Below are positions 9,265 to 20,864 of a DNA stretch of 56,019 bases, in pieces (position 1 is the first letter of the stretch; every line of letters begins with the position of its first letter). The notes beneath the pieces were generated by a model, which saw only the letters and a program-made list of their open reading frames with translations, did no database searches and was not told the DNA's origin. The translations under genes were made by a program, and so were the position numbers. This DNA comes from Arachnopeziza araneosa (lineage: Eukaryota; Ascomycota; Leotiomycetes; Helotiales; Arachnopezizaceae). Where the stretch lies: contig QYAI01000159.1 in NCBI GenBank assembly GCA_003988855.1, positions 1 through 56,019 on the forward strand, written 5' to 3'.

Positions 9265-12035
9265 ATGGAGCATTCGTCGTCGTCGTCGAATGCAAATGAC
9301 GCCATGCCAAGTCGGCCGTCAGACTCAGATGATACACAACCTGTCAGTAACGTTGGATCCGTTTTTCGTCTGTTCGAGATCTAATAGGCTTCAAAGGAGA
9401 CGTTCGGCCTGCCTTTTTCTAGAGTAACAAGAGTCCTTAATCTTGTCGGAGAAAATAACAATGCCGCTTCAAGTCGCACAATCCCGCATGCTCTTGAAAC
9501 TCCTTCTCGGGAAATCTGGCTCAAGAATCAGGCTGAACCGATATCCTATCTGATGACGAAAGATGAGTTTGGTCAACCCCGTGACGGCGATCCTGATCAC
9601 ATCATAATAGAGCAGCAACACAATTCAAACTACCTAGCCTCACCGGAAAGAGAACTTTATGAATACCCAACAGAATCAAGCTCGTCCTGCGAAACATTCT
9701 CTACTACCGATACCCAGCTTTCACTATGGGATCCAATAGTATTCCCTTCGGTCCCTTGGTTCCCTTTGTTTCCGTGTAGTTCTTGTACACACACAGATTT
9801 AACAGGTTGCTGTGAATCAAAAGTTGGCTGCCTGGGGATTAGTCCTCATTCTTGCAGTCAATACGACATATTGGGACAAGAAAAATGGGAGACTGATCCA
9901 CTCCCAGCATCTTGTGTCTCGACAAATAACGAAGATAGCTCCTGCCACGCAGGACTTGCTAGCACTAATTCATCACCCACCAAATACGCAGCTGGCAAAG
10001 CCAGCCCCTACCTACCTCAGAGCCAAGATGGCGAGAGTGCCTCCTATCTCGATACTGAAACCGAAGCTAGTGATGATGACGACGCGAAGACCGATTCTTC
10101 AAATGAGCAATGGCCCACAACACATTTTGATGAGTCAAAGAAGCAACTTTTGGTGGATATTCTTAAAGCTTTCTGGGAGATTTACAATTCAGAGTCTTTC
10201 TCCTTATTATCCCCATTGCCTATATCTAAACGCAGAAATATACAGAAAGATAAAACTACACGAAAAGATAGTGCCATGCCGAAAGAAAGTCGACGAACTA
10301 AAAATAGTCGCTTATGGGACTCCCATAAGGAGGAGATATACAACCTGTATGTTACCGAAGATCGAACTTTGCCTGAGATTATGCAAATTCTGGCGCCAAA
10401 ACATTGTATTAATGCATCGTAAGTTGCTTCTATTTTTTTAGTCGAATCGTTCTAACACTTGTCGAAGTATACGAACGTGGAAGACAAAACTCAGAGAATG
10501 GAAGTACGAAAAAAGCATGGCCGATCATGTAGTACAAAAAATTCATAGTACCCGTTCACGAAATTCCCTTCAACATAAAGAGAGCCTCGTGCTTTCACCA
10601 AATAATATACCAGAGCTGAGTGATTCGAATGATGGCAACTTAATTTTGAATGTTGATTGTCAGATCCAAAGCCGACATAGAGCATCAATCGAGCAGGCCG
10701 AGCAAGATCCAGACAAGGCCAGCGATTCTTCTCCACAATCATCTATCCCAGCTTCTCAATCGCAGAAAATTTCCGTGGGCTCTTACGAGAATCGAATAAT
10801 AGGAGACAAAGAATTTTCAGAGGACAATGGCGCCAACGGATCTGAAGATCCGGTGGGAAAGAAACCCCCTCCTCAAACTGACAGACTGCCATTTAGATAT
10901 GCTTGTCCTTTTAGAAAGCATAATCCACGGAAGTATAATATACATCGCTTCCAGCCGTGTGCTCTGGGATGTTTTGCTTCGATAGCCCGCCTCAAGTTAG
11001 TCATCCAGCTCTAGCTACGATTGTCGATTGCTCACAGTACACAGAGAACATCTCTACAGACGCCATATCGCTCCGGTACAATGTGTCAGATGCTGGCTGT
11101 TTTTCAAGAGCCAAGACGAGCTGAACATCCATATTGCGGCAAACAACATTTGCCTCCGGCGAGATGGACAAGTTGCCGAGGGAATAACCCCAAGCATGGA
11201 AAAAAGACTTCGTAAGCGGACGAGATTGTCTGGAGACAAGAAGGATGAAGATCGTTGGCGAGATATCTACAAAATGCTGTTTCCGGGAGAATATGTGCCA
11301 TCACCTTGTAAGTATAAAACATGCAAACAGGATAACGTACTAATTTTGTCAGTTTACGAACCGATGCAAGATGAAGCCGTGCCCGCATCTGAGACGCCAG
11401 ATATCTCCATGGAAGATTTTATGCGTCAAGCAGTGCCGGATATTTTTACGAGTCGTTTGCAGGCTGAAATCAGCGACATGGACTTACATGAAAGCGGTCT
11501 GTTAGATGATCCGATTCGTCTCAGAGACAGCTTTATTACACGGTTGAGAACTCTAATTGTGGTCGCTCATGAAGCCGCTCTCCAGTCTTTCAGACAACAA
11601 GCTTCTGAAGTTACATCCCAGGCCAACCCAATGCCGACTCCAACTCTTTCATCAAATTCGGGATCAATGGTGACTTCAACGCAAGAGTCCCATGGGACAC
11701 GCGATTCCCCCGTCCTGCAATCCAACCGGATATCAACGTATGAGATTCCTAATGGATCGGAATACTGGTCTCAAAACAATCAAGAGCATTGTCATCTATC
11801 TTCTAGCATATATACCGCGACGGACGAAAGCGAGAGACCAAGAAAGAGAATCAGAACCGATCAGCACTCCTCGGATCAGCAAAGTCAGCACGGGAACGAT
11901 GAACTGCTAGACCATACTTCCAGACAAGATCTAGCGTTTAACACTTCCGAATTTACTCAGAGACAATCTGAGATTGAAATTGAGTACCCAGATTGGGAAT
12001 CCTTTTATCTGGCGGGCTGGGATCCTTCGAACTAA
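9265..12035 (+). CDS. Clr5-domain and C2H2-like zinc-finger regulator
   Basis: Five exons: 9265-9342, 9388-10418, 10468-10995, 11045-11307 and 11353-12035 (860 aa). The Clr5 domain, about residues 330-385, is split by intron 2: SRLWDSHKEEIYNLYVTEDR continues after splicing as RTWKTKLREWKYEKS. About residues 505-585 hold the C2H2-like pair typical of these proteins (FRYACPFRKHNP, then KEHLYRRH, QCVRCWLFFKS and an ELNIHI segment), split by intron 3. Intron 4 (45 nt) restores the family motif PSPFYEP. The rest is low-complexity Ser/Gln/Asp. The start is the least certain part: intron 1 (9343-9387) uses GTCAGT, and a start at 9553 is possible without exon 1. Probably a nuclear DNA-binding protein. 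Convergent with the MmgE/PrpD gene, stops 113 bp apart. Confidence 0.78.
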
Positions 12036-12148
12036 ACCTGAACTCAGTTGATTCGATCGCAAGAAAAGTGTCTAAATAGCATTCTCATTTCTATTGATGT
12101 TCTTCTCTTGTTTCAATGGACTGCAAGGTGTAATCCATTCAGTTGTGA

Positions 12149-13624
12149 CTACGCTATTGGATTATCAGTTATCTTCGCCAACAGATCAGCCAACTCGTTT
12201 ACATCCGTAAGATCCTCTAATGCCAGACATAACTTTTCTATCCTGTCTCTTCTCTCGTCATCAATAACACCATTCATCAAACCTCTCCACTTCGTCACAA
12301 TCTCTTCATTACTCAGATCCGGATTGACACCTCTCGCCGCTTCAACCTGCCCTTTCAACACGGTTCCATCTTTGAACGTGATTTTTACGCTTTGTTGCGA
12401 CTTGTATGACTTGTTCTGCACACACTTCGTCTTCTCCACCAATCTCCACACCACATCTCGATCTAACATGTCATATCTGAAGCAGTGCGGCATAACCTCT
12501 CCATCCACCATCTGCGTGACTGCTGCATACGCAACACTCATTTGAGCACCCACGCTCGTGAGGGGACGCTGGACTTCCTGGCCACCATGATGGTATGCCA
12601 CATCGCCCATCTCAAACACAATCTTTTCCACATTCTCGAACTCCTTCATCTTGTCAGGGTTCTCATCCTGCAGCTTTCTGATACAATCAATGGAAGCATG
12701 CGTTGCAGCCATTGCCGAATAGGGCTTGAGTTTCACATTCTCCGTCTTCCACACCTGGCCTAGCTTTTCCGTAAGCGCATCGATCTTGAATTCCGGTGTT
12801 TTTCCTGAGCCTTGAGAGAACATGGGCAAGAATCCGCCGTATTCCCGCTCGTATACTTTTTTGATGCCGGTATACCCGCCCTTGGCGAGGAGCGCACCCA
12901 GAAGTCCGTTCCGAGCAGCGAAACCATGCTGCATGCGCTTCACCTCGCTCTCGAACTGGGCCGACATCAGTCCACATGCTTGAGTGCATGCGATACCTAA
13001 TGCGTCTTCGATTTGCGATGCCGGGAGCGAGAGGAGCTTGCTGACTGCTGCGGCAGATGATGATGGGCCGAAAACAGCTCCGGAATGCCATCCTCTAGTC
13101 AACATGTGAGTGCCGTAGAGAGCGTTGCCAACGCGAGGCCCGACTTCAAGACCGACAAGGTAAGCAAGGATGAAAGATTCGCCGTTGGTTTTTGTGGGCT
13201 GAGTAGCTGCCGTGGCGAGAAGTGCCGGGAGTATGATGCTGTTTGAGTGGAGAGGTGCTTCGGAATGCCAATCGTCAAGTTCGAATCCCTGGATGAAAGT
13301 ACTGTTCAAAAGAGAGGCAGCGAGAGGGCCAATTTTCTAGGGAATGTTAGCTTCGATTGGATATATACTAGGGAGGAAAATAACTCTATCCCAACCAATA
13401 ATGGAACATTTTCCTGGTGACTCCATCTCAAATATAGCATTTGCGGCTTTCTCAGACCATGGGAGGTGGGCACCGACGAGGCCACATCCTATTCCATCGA
13501 GGATGAGGTATTTGGCTCGAGTCTTGATATTCTCTGGGATGTCTGATAAAGTGACCGAATCAATCCACTCGCATAATTTCCCCGTGGGTCCATTGGGGTC
13601 GACAGGTATGTTTGCGGAGGTCAT
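12149..13624 (-). CDS. MmgE/PrpD family enzyme, cis-aconitate decarboxylase-like
   Basis: Exons 13385-13624 and 12149-13336, 475 aa, full family length (about 480-490). Motifs in order: RAKYLILDGIGCGLVGA, PWSEKAA, IGWDRKIGPLAA (across the intron), ELDDWHSEAPLHS (about 99-111, the active-site His region), RGWHSGAVFG, IACTQACGLMSAQ, VKRMQHGFAARNG and KPYSAMAATHASID. The family holds 2-methylcitrate dehydratases (propionate detoxification) and cis-aconitate decarboxylases (itaconate synthesis). As I remember the fungal decarboxylases, the N-terminal half resembles them more, but substrate cannot be settled from sequence. The intron (13337-13384, 48 nt) uses the rare donor GTTATT with a good gctaac branch point. 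No mitochondrial presequence is obvious. Possible regulator: the adjacent Clr5 gene. Confidence 0.85.
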
Positions 13625-15001
13625 TATTGTTTTTTATTGAGCAGCTTGTGAAAAATGGAGAAATTTTTGCTGAAGATACTTGATTGTTTATGAATGGCGA
13701 AGACGAGATCAATTTTTATATATTTTATGAATTGTGATATCTCCATTTCGGCGCCGTCCTCAAGTGATGATGTGCAAAAGCCGTTTGCTCGTCGGAAATA
13801 GCGGTACGAGACGCCGACCTGACGACGACGCCATCAGGACTTACGATTCCTCTCTGCACTGTCAGCCCTATCAACACTATAGCCAGCGAGCACGCTGCCT
13901 CTTAATCCTTCCCACCTGGCTTGTTGTGAAAGAATAGATTGGACAGGTTATCTAAGGCTTGCGCTGCCGGACTTGAGAAGGGTTGGAACTGGGCCGCTTA
14001 AATCTGAGGTGGCGCTTTGCATGGACGAATTCCTGCTTCGGGCCGCTTGCGGTAACGTGTATGACTGGATCATGTCGGTGAGGTTTTGTCCGCTTCTGCC
14101 GTTGCGACGAACGTGTGGGATTTTTGACGCAAGAAGAGGAATTGATTTAATCTATCATGCAAGACATGTTTATCTCCGATGAACCGACTTGGCAAAAAGA
14201 GCAACGACATCTCAGATTATAGATAGAATCGGAATTAGGAAGGCTAGTAGAGGTCTTTGAAGCTGATTTGTAGGGAAAATTGCGACTTTGATAGATGCGA
14301 CTCATCACTCAGCAAATCTTCTCATATCAAAATGAGGTACATCAACCCCAACGTCTGAATTTCATAGATTCGGCGCCTATTGGAAAACCGGTATGATGGA
14401 TTCCTCGTTATAACACAAGCCAAGCTTGAAAATTTTTAAGTAATTCCATACGATAAATACCCCCAGATCTTCCAAGCAACCGAATTTGGCCTGAAAGCTT
14501 AAATCTCTCAGAAAAGAACGCACAATTTCCTCTACCGCAACGTTCTTAACTAGTTTCCAACTCTTAACTTTTGGCTGGGGGTTCGACACAACCCAAACGC
14601 TCTCGCCTCTAATCTCGCCATTAGCTCAACATCTTTCTGGTTTATATGGCAGACGTACAGTTAATACAGCATCAAAGAAGTGGCAGCAGGCTGGCTCAGG
14701 TGGAGCATCTGCGAAGTCGCAGGTAAAAGATGTGCTAGCACCAAAGACGAGGACTTCTGCCCGTTCACCTGGGTTTCTATTAGCATTTTGGAAGAAAATA
14801 GTAGGCCGCTTCAAGACATACAGTCTACGCCGTCCCCTTCGGAATCAAAACTCTGGCAACAGCCTCCGATCTTGAACCCATTTTGGGTGCAGTTAAATTG
14901 TGGAGATTGGGAAAAGACAGTGGCGGCTAAGGCAAAGAGAGAGTAGATAGATGTCAATTTCATTTTGTCCGTTTAGTGACTTGGGGGCTTGGCTGTTTTT
15001 T
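13625..15001. other. Intergenic
   Basis: Promoter side of the MmgE/PrpD gene: an AT-rich tatatattttatgaattg tract at about 13718-13735 lies roughly 100 bp upstream of its ATG. Several 60-90-codon frames exist on both strands, including one with scattered Cys codons at 14680-14946 that lacks an ATG. None shows a domain or signal peptide. Confidence 0.4.
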
Positions 15002-15424
15002 ATGAAAATATTCTCTAAGACATTCATGGTGGTGAGTGCGACTCGACTTATAATCAGCTCTTCGGTTACCTGGACGGGCTTATTTTCATGCTGCTTAGTA
15101 GCATATAGCAACGAAGGTCTTCTATAGGCTGGATTTTCGGATACTATTGACTCTTCCCTGATAGAATGCTGACCATCATGTCAGCTCCTCCTTACGGCGG
15201 AGCGAAACAAGATTCAGTACTGGGATGCTTTCAAAACCGATGAGTATCTCAAGGTCAAATGTGAAACTAAACACTCGTTTTCGTGCAAACCTTTGACGTC
15301 AAACTGCATGGTCGAAAAGGGGATTCCAATACTTACAACATGCGCCGTCAAAGAAGTTGCGGGATTTCCTAATTCGAATATTTCGAATCTCTCGAAAGCA
15401 CACGGCAATAATACATTCAATTAG
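15002..15424 (+). CDS. Possible small secreted cysteine-containing protein
   Basis: Tentative two-exon model: 15002-15031 and 15185-15424, 89 aa. Exon 1 is MKIFSKTFMV followed directly by a GTGAGT donor. The acceptor at 15184 has a ctgac branch point just upstream. Joined, the N-terminus (MKIFSKTFMVLLLTA) could serve as a short signal peptide, and the rest has four Cys (VKCETK, FSCKP, SNCMV, TTCAV) and an Asn-rich tail. The 153-nt intron is longer than others here, and I recognise no family. The 80-codon open frame of exon 2 is seen; the gene as a whole is an inference. Confidence 0.3.
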
Positions 15425-15599
15425 GGGTTGGAAATTCAATTTGCCATTCCTTATTGCTAATTGTAACGACTGTGATATACTACAAGAGTTTGTGTCCACC
15501 AGTGGCACATAATACGATTTGAAAGAAATGAAAATCACAAATATCTTGGAGATGCTACGCTGAAACTTGGTACTAATAAATATTGCAACAACTACGACT

Positions 15600-16052
15600 T
15601 CACGTAGCCTCAGTGTCCAACGAAGAAGTCTCAGCAGGCGCACAATAAGTGGTTCCCTGTTGCTAAGTTAGCATAATCTCTTTCGCAAATTTTAGTTGGA
15701 GAAAAAACTTACATTAACAGCAGGGTAGATATGACAACAAGATGGTATAGAAGGACCACTAATAGTGCTACATCTGTACTCGTGTGGGAAAATTTCGGTG
15801 GTGATTTCGAAAGCGACACCTGTGATTGTTTATCAGCTTGACCAAGTATCTCCAAAAGGAAGAGAGTAATAAGCATTCGAGCCTAGGAGACGTACAACCG
15901 ATCCCTTCTTGAACACCCAGAATCTCAACGAAAGCGTCACAGCATCCTCCAAGAGGATCTTCTCTTGATTCGCAAGTGAAATAAGGAGTAGATTGAGCTG
16001 CTGCACCTGTAGCGGCGAGCAAAATTGTGAAGATGGTGAGAGTGAGCTGCAT
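15600..16052 (-). CDS. Hydrophobin-like small secreted protein
   Basis: Exons 15896-16052, 15713-15819 and 15600-15656, 106 aa. Residues 1-20 (MQLTLTIFTILLAATGAAAQ) are a clean signal peptide. The mature part has exactly eight Cys in the hydrophobin order: C27, C37-C38, C53, C69, C80-C81, C93. The inter-Cys spacings are 9, 14, 15, 10 and 11. Class II hydrophobins have near 9, 11, 16, 8-9 and 10, so the order fits but two loops are longer. Introns are 15820-15895 (GTACGT...CAG) and 15657-15712 (GTAAGT...CAG, ctaac). Hydrophobins self-assemble at air-water interfaces and coat spores and hyphae. This could be a divergent class II member or a secreted protein that shares the cysteine order. Confidence 0.7.
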
Positions 16053-17264
16053 CTTGATTCTTCCAATGTTGGTTTCTTGTAATGCTGAGAACTGAACTCG
16101 AATTCTAGGCTAAAGGTGATATTTATAAATATATTTTTGTCGCTTATCTCGTGCATTCATGGAAGAAGTGGCAGGGAGAATTGAATACGAGGTGGGGTTA
16201 CGTTTTACGCCGCATAACCAGTTTGCATTTACGACAGGAAGGAAAAGGTTCCGAAGGACGAATTGATGCTAGGATCGGACTCCGTCGAGAATTCTGTTGA
16301 TTATTGTGTCACATTGCTAATTCTAGGCATTACAGTTTGACGAAACGTGGGTCACCATTGGGTGAGTGAGGGTGCTTCGTACTACTAGACAATAAGCACA
16401 AAGTAAAGGAGGTTACACTGCATTTCTGAGGCTTTGCGGCGTAACTCGCTAAGCTATCGCTAGGCTGGCGAAGAGTTCGGTTGGGAGCCTGGAAACTTAA
16501 TCTGCTTTGGCTATAAACCGGGTAATAAAGGGGGAATTCGGACCGCCTCGAATGTTGAAGATATTGTAGTGTGCACAGCTATAGAGCAAGTATAAAATTA
16601 GAATCCGTATAATTAGTTCAAGTGCGCTGCCTCTTCGGGTTACGGCCTACCGCTTCTGGTATAGTGCTTCGTTGAGCTGAACGTCGCTTTAACCTAGCTT
16701 CTTTATCGATGCAGGTTGAATATTTTCTCTATTAGACGAGCCAGGGCCCGATTCCCGCTTTGAAGTCTTCATTGACAAACTTCAATCCTTCAAGAGACTC
16801 AGAAGTGGCCAACTTGTACGTTGTGACTAAAACCAGCTTACCCTGCATCGTAACGACGTTGTTCTTACGGAGTGATTTGTTAGCAGTGCAAGTGCTGTGC
16901 GAGTTACTACATGCGTCGTACTAATAATAAGCACTCAAATCTCTTGATTTCTTGGTCCGGAAGCACTCATTATCTGGGACCAGTGTAACCCCACGGTGCC
17001 AAGCACAATTGGAAATAGCTTGGACTTCTTAGGTAAATTTTAACATTATTAAGCAAGGTGTGTTTGTGTTTCTGACTTGACTTCTACATTCTATTTTCGT
17101 CCAAATTAAGTTAAACTGCCTCTTTAGATCATAAGAGACTTGGAACACGAGCAGCCACGAGATTTCTAACCAATATTTGCAGACTTATGTCCAGTGGCGA
17201 ATTTAAATACACAATCTCAAAGAACACATCATTCAAGAGCTTCAATCAAAATCACTCCAATGTC
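16053..17264. other. Intergenic with repeat traces
   Basis: No gene supported. The block cgctaagctatcgct near 16446 resembles the one near 55-70. The 16430-16740 part looks like repeat-derived filler, including two Leu/Arg-less short frames with no domain. The lipid-droplet hydrolase ends at 17265 on the minus strand. Confidence 0.4.
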
Positions 17265-18508
17265 CTACTCAGATCGAATCCTTTTAACTCTATCCTTCCT
17301 CACAATCTCCTCAACCCACTCCTTTGTCTTCTCGGCCATAATCTGGTTGTGGTCTAAGTATATACTTAGATTGCATCCTTTAGTCCAAGATAATCATGCT
17401 TACTAATAATAAATCCATGAGGAACACCATCTCTGTCTATCATCATTTTCGGTTTCCAATCTTCAAGCTCTGAGACTCCCGCACCACTACGGCCCCTCTT
17501 TTTAATAACTTCGTCCCGTAAACGATTCGACACCCACCCATCCTGGCGCTGTTAGAGGTCTTAATCCCTTTAAGAAGTTGAAGAACTTGCTTTAGCTCCA
17601 AAGTAGAAAATTAAGGATGCGTTTGGCTTTTTTGAACTATCTCCGTCGTTATTCGCAACTCCCCAGACATCATCAGACCATTTATCATCTGTAACGATCT
17701 CCATCTCAGATTTTGCCATAACCAAAGCTTGTTCTACTCCGGTTGGGCTGTGTAGGAACTGAGCAGAAGTACGCGCAACAATAACTGGCATTGTGACAAA
17801 CAATCGGAAGAGCGTAACAAGGCTCTCAACAGAGAAAATGAACGTGCAGACTTGCGAGAGCCACACAGCAATAGTGATGAAGTACGGAATTGAACAAAGT
17901 GCCTATAGTATAAATTCAGATTATCTTTCTTCTTTGGATGTACAAGATGACTGGCTACTCACCTGCACAATTTGTCCGTTCCAGGACTTTCCAATGTCGA
18001 CAATAGCTGGGAAGAGCATGATTCCGCCCGCAATTTCAACTCCTTCTAATCGGCTTCTTCCGGCTCGTTGGCGACGAAGGATCTCAAGAAGTATGTAGCA
18101 ACCTATCGAGTGGCCTATAAGGATAACTCGCGTTGAAGCGCCGTCAGTTGCGAATGATAGCATTCCCTCGTGATACGTTACAGCTTTCTGAATGAGCTTC
18201 TCGGTATTTGTGATTTGCTCCTCAAGTCCTGCTGGTATGCTACTCTCGACATCTAGTTTAGAAGTTACAGTACCAAAGCCAGGCAGCGAGGAACCGCAGA
18301 AATGCATGGGGGTCGCTGGGGACTTATGTAACAAGCTAGATAGGGTATGCAGGAAGACAGCGTAGTAAGAAATCATGCCAGGATTTCCTGTGATGAGATA
18401 TACAATGTATTGATCGTCGGCATGATTTCGTATGGGCGGTTCAAACCAAAGCATGTCTGCGACTTTGTTCAAAGGATCAAATTCCTCAGTCAATCGTTCG
18501 GACCCCAT
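17265..18508 (-). CDS. Lipid-droplet-associated hydrolase (LDAH family)
   Basis: Four exons: 17963-18508, 17591-17902, 17404-17542 and 17265-17353 (361 aa). Family landmarks are YIVYLITGNPGMISYY (about 34-50), the nucleophile elbow LIGHSIGCYILLE with S134, GGIMLFPAIVDI, SPTGVEQALVMAKSEM, then FGAKDGWV and GVPHGF, which supply the expected Asp and His of an alpha/beta-hydrolase triad. LDAH proteins act at lipid droplets on neutral or sterol esters. Intron 2 (17543-17590, 48 nt) is a GC-AG intron (GCAAGT...CCAG, ctaac branch point) that removes an in-frame TAA. Introns 1 and 3 (17903-17962, 17354-17403) are GT-AG. The C-terminus MAEKTKEWVEEI is well conserved in the family. The start at 18508 is the first ATG in frame. 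Confidence 0.85.
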
Positions 18509-18742
18509 CACAGCGGGTGACAGGTATCTCTGATGAAGCGCAATGGAAGAGTAAGATGAAGAAAGTCGAGGAAGTTTTTGTGAAAGAAATAGTGCTAGTT
18601 TTATGAGCCGAGGCTTGTGGCAATGACTTGCAAATTCGCCGTTGGGGCAGCTGCAAATTTCGGTTGAGGAAACGGTGTTCCAAGGCGTCGCAATGGCAGG
18701 GTCTTGCGCTCAATTCTTACTCGTTAGATACACTGAGGCTGC

Positions 18743-20186
18743 ATGCAGAAAAAGCCTGTTAGGCAGCAATCAGTTAAGAGACCTTTGGTGGTAACGCCTA
18801 GCCTGATCATGAAGGTCCATCTGCAGTGCCTCTACGCCGGGCCGCTTCACGTTTGGAACGATACTTCGAACGTTACCCTTGGATCCTCCATTTCTACAAC
18901 TACATCTAAAACATCCTCGGTCGTATTACAAGGCTGGGTCTCGTCGCCTAATGGAAGAGTAACCATGGACATTTTATCAAGCTGCCTCTTCACAGTTCTG
19001 TTGTGTACATGGACCGCCTTACACCCGAATCTTCCTGCTCCAAATGATGGATTTTGGGTAAATAGTGTTACGCAAGGCTCGATGGATGGTTCAAGCAGTT
19101 CTTGGACCTGAATTTTTTTTATATTTCGCTGTTGGACAGCGATACGAGGCAAAAGAATCAGTCATAGCCTTCAGACAACTCGGCTATCCTCAATGGACCT
19201 TGAGTCATGGTTTCTACGCAAATATGGGTGGCTTCGTTCTGGAAGCTCGCGGTAGTATGTCTTTCCCAATTACCGCACGACAACTACATTACCTCGTACA
19301 AGAACGGCTTTTACCCTTCCCAGAAGTGGACTCCAAAGATGTTTGGGACAAGAGTGGGGCAGACGGTGTTGCCAAAACTTTGACATGCTTGCAATTCATC
19401 TGGCTTGCCTTGCAGGTATTTAGCCGAATTGCTCAGCACCTGCCCATTACCACCATCGAGTTGACAACAATGGGTTACATCTTGTGCGCACTGGCTACTT
19501 ATACCCAGTGGGTGCAGAAACCGCTTGATATTACAACTCCGACAATTCTCAGGTGCGAAACTAGTATAGAAGATATACTGCTACAAGCTGGTGAGCAAGC
19601 TGCCAGACCCTACCGCCAAACACCCTTAGACTTCATCGACAATCAAGCCCCATCCTGGTGTTTCAACGTCCAACCATACCTGGGTTTTCGACTAGACCCA
19701 CGTGAACGACCACTGAAACGCATTATAAACGATCGGATCCCTATGACTAGCCCAGGATTCTAAGCGGCCTATTATGCTCTAGTCAGCTTCACCTTTGCTA
19801 CAGTTCACCTTCTCGATTAGAATTTCAGCTTTCCGACCCGAGAAGAGCAGAATTTATGGTGCATTACAAGCCTTATAATTATGACAACAACGGTACTTAT
19901 ATAGTTGATTGAAGGAATTCAAGATGGCAATCGATATGATCGCTGGCAAAGATGGTGGACAACTATTGTAGAGCATCTTCAGGCCACAGAGTCTATCCAG
20001 CGGGAGGTTGCCATGATGAATCCTGATTTTGTTCCGCTCTGGGAATTTGTTGTGATGGTTCCAGTGTCGCTTATCTATGCAGCAGCGCGAACATACATGT
20101 TGGTAGAGATATTCATTGGCTTGCGAGCCCTTCCAGCTGACGTATTCTAGTCTATTCAATGGTCTAGTTTCATTCCTCATTGGTGA
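18743..20186 (+). pseudogene. Fungal-specific multi-TM membrane protein, broken
   Basis: From the ATG at 18743 one frame reads to DGFWVNSV (with the family motif GWVSSPNGR). It then slips by one base at 19035-19065, where LRKARWMVQAVLGPEF starts in the next frame. That frame stays homologous for 370 codons, with LGYPQWTLSHGFYANMGGF, DGVAKTL and YTQWVQKPLDI as in uncharacterised membrane proteins of filamentous fungi. It is cut by stop codons after MTSPGF (19761-19763), at LLD-TAG-NFSFPT, at TTTVLI-TAG-LIE and at ADVF-TAG-SIQW. At least one TAG stands where Trp is expected, and TGG to TAG is a CpA to TpA change on the other strand, the RIP signature. One frameshift and four stops argue for a dead gene. 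The role of the family is unknown. Confidence 0.75.
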
Positions 20187-20864
20187 TCATCAGAATTTCT
20201 TCAATTCCGAGAGAAAGTCACTGAATGATATTTGATCTTTGAAATTTGGAGTGAATGATCTAGAGATTAGTGTTTGATTATGGGAAATAACAAACAGAGA
20301 TGAATAGTATGGAAAGTCGTCCTCTAGCAGTGTTGAAGAAAGACAGAAGATTTAAGGCCTGACTGAGTCAAGCGTTGATAAACAAGTCTGAGAGGTTGAA
20401 CAACAAGTCTGAGAGGTTGAACAAATTTAAACCGCCGGTTTTGAGGGCTAGGTTTAGGGTTATAGGAGGCCAGTAAGTTATAAATTCGAGCTATTATGCT
20501 GCGGCACGGATTAGCTGCTAATGCTGAACATTGGTAGCTAGTTCTATGTAAGTAATGTCGGTAAAAGTATTAGAGTTATGTGGTTGAAGCTAGGGCGTTG
20601 AAGTTATTAGCCCGTGAATATACGAATCTACATTACTGGAAAAGCATACGAATTTTTCCCTTACAAGAGGGAGTCCCGGTCTGAATATTCGTCCCTACGT
20701 TAAACGCCGAAAAGGGAGTTTCGTCTTTCAGTAGCATTCTCGCCTGACAAGAAGCAAGTAGCATCAAGGTCGTACGATAGCACATCCACTCCAAGACGCT
20801 GTGACGGGTACACACTCTGAGATTTGAAACCAATCAACATGTACTGCCATGATTCTGTTTTTAA
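20187..20864. other. Intergenic with a 21-bp duplication
   Basis: No gene. A perfect tandem duplication of aacaagtctgagaggttgaac lies at 20381-20422. Confidence 0.5.
20381..20422. repeat. Perfect 21-bp tandem duplication
   Basis: Two identical 21-bp units (20381-20401 and 20402-20422), unit aacaagtctgagaggttgaac. Being unmutated, the duplication is probably recent. Confidence 0.9.

Noticed and set aside
15299..15643. 114-codon minus-strand frame below the hydrophobin-like gene
   Set aside because: It is a shifted reading of the third exon of that gene continuing into its 3' region; no family signal.
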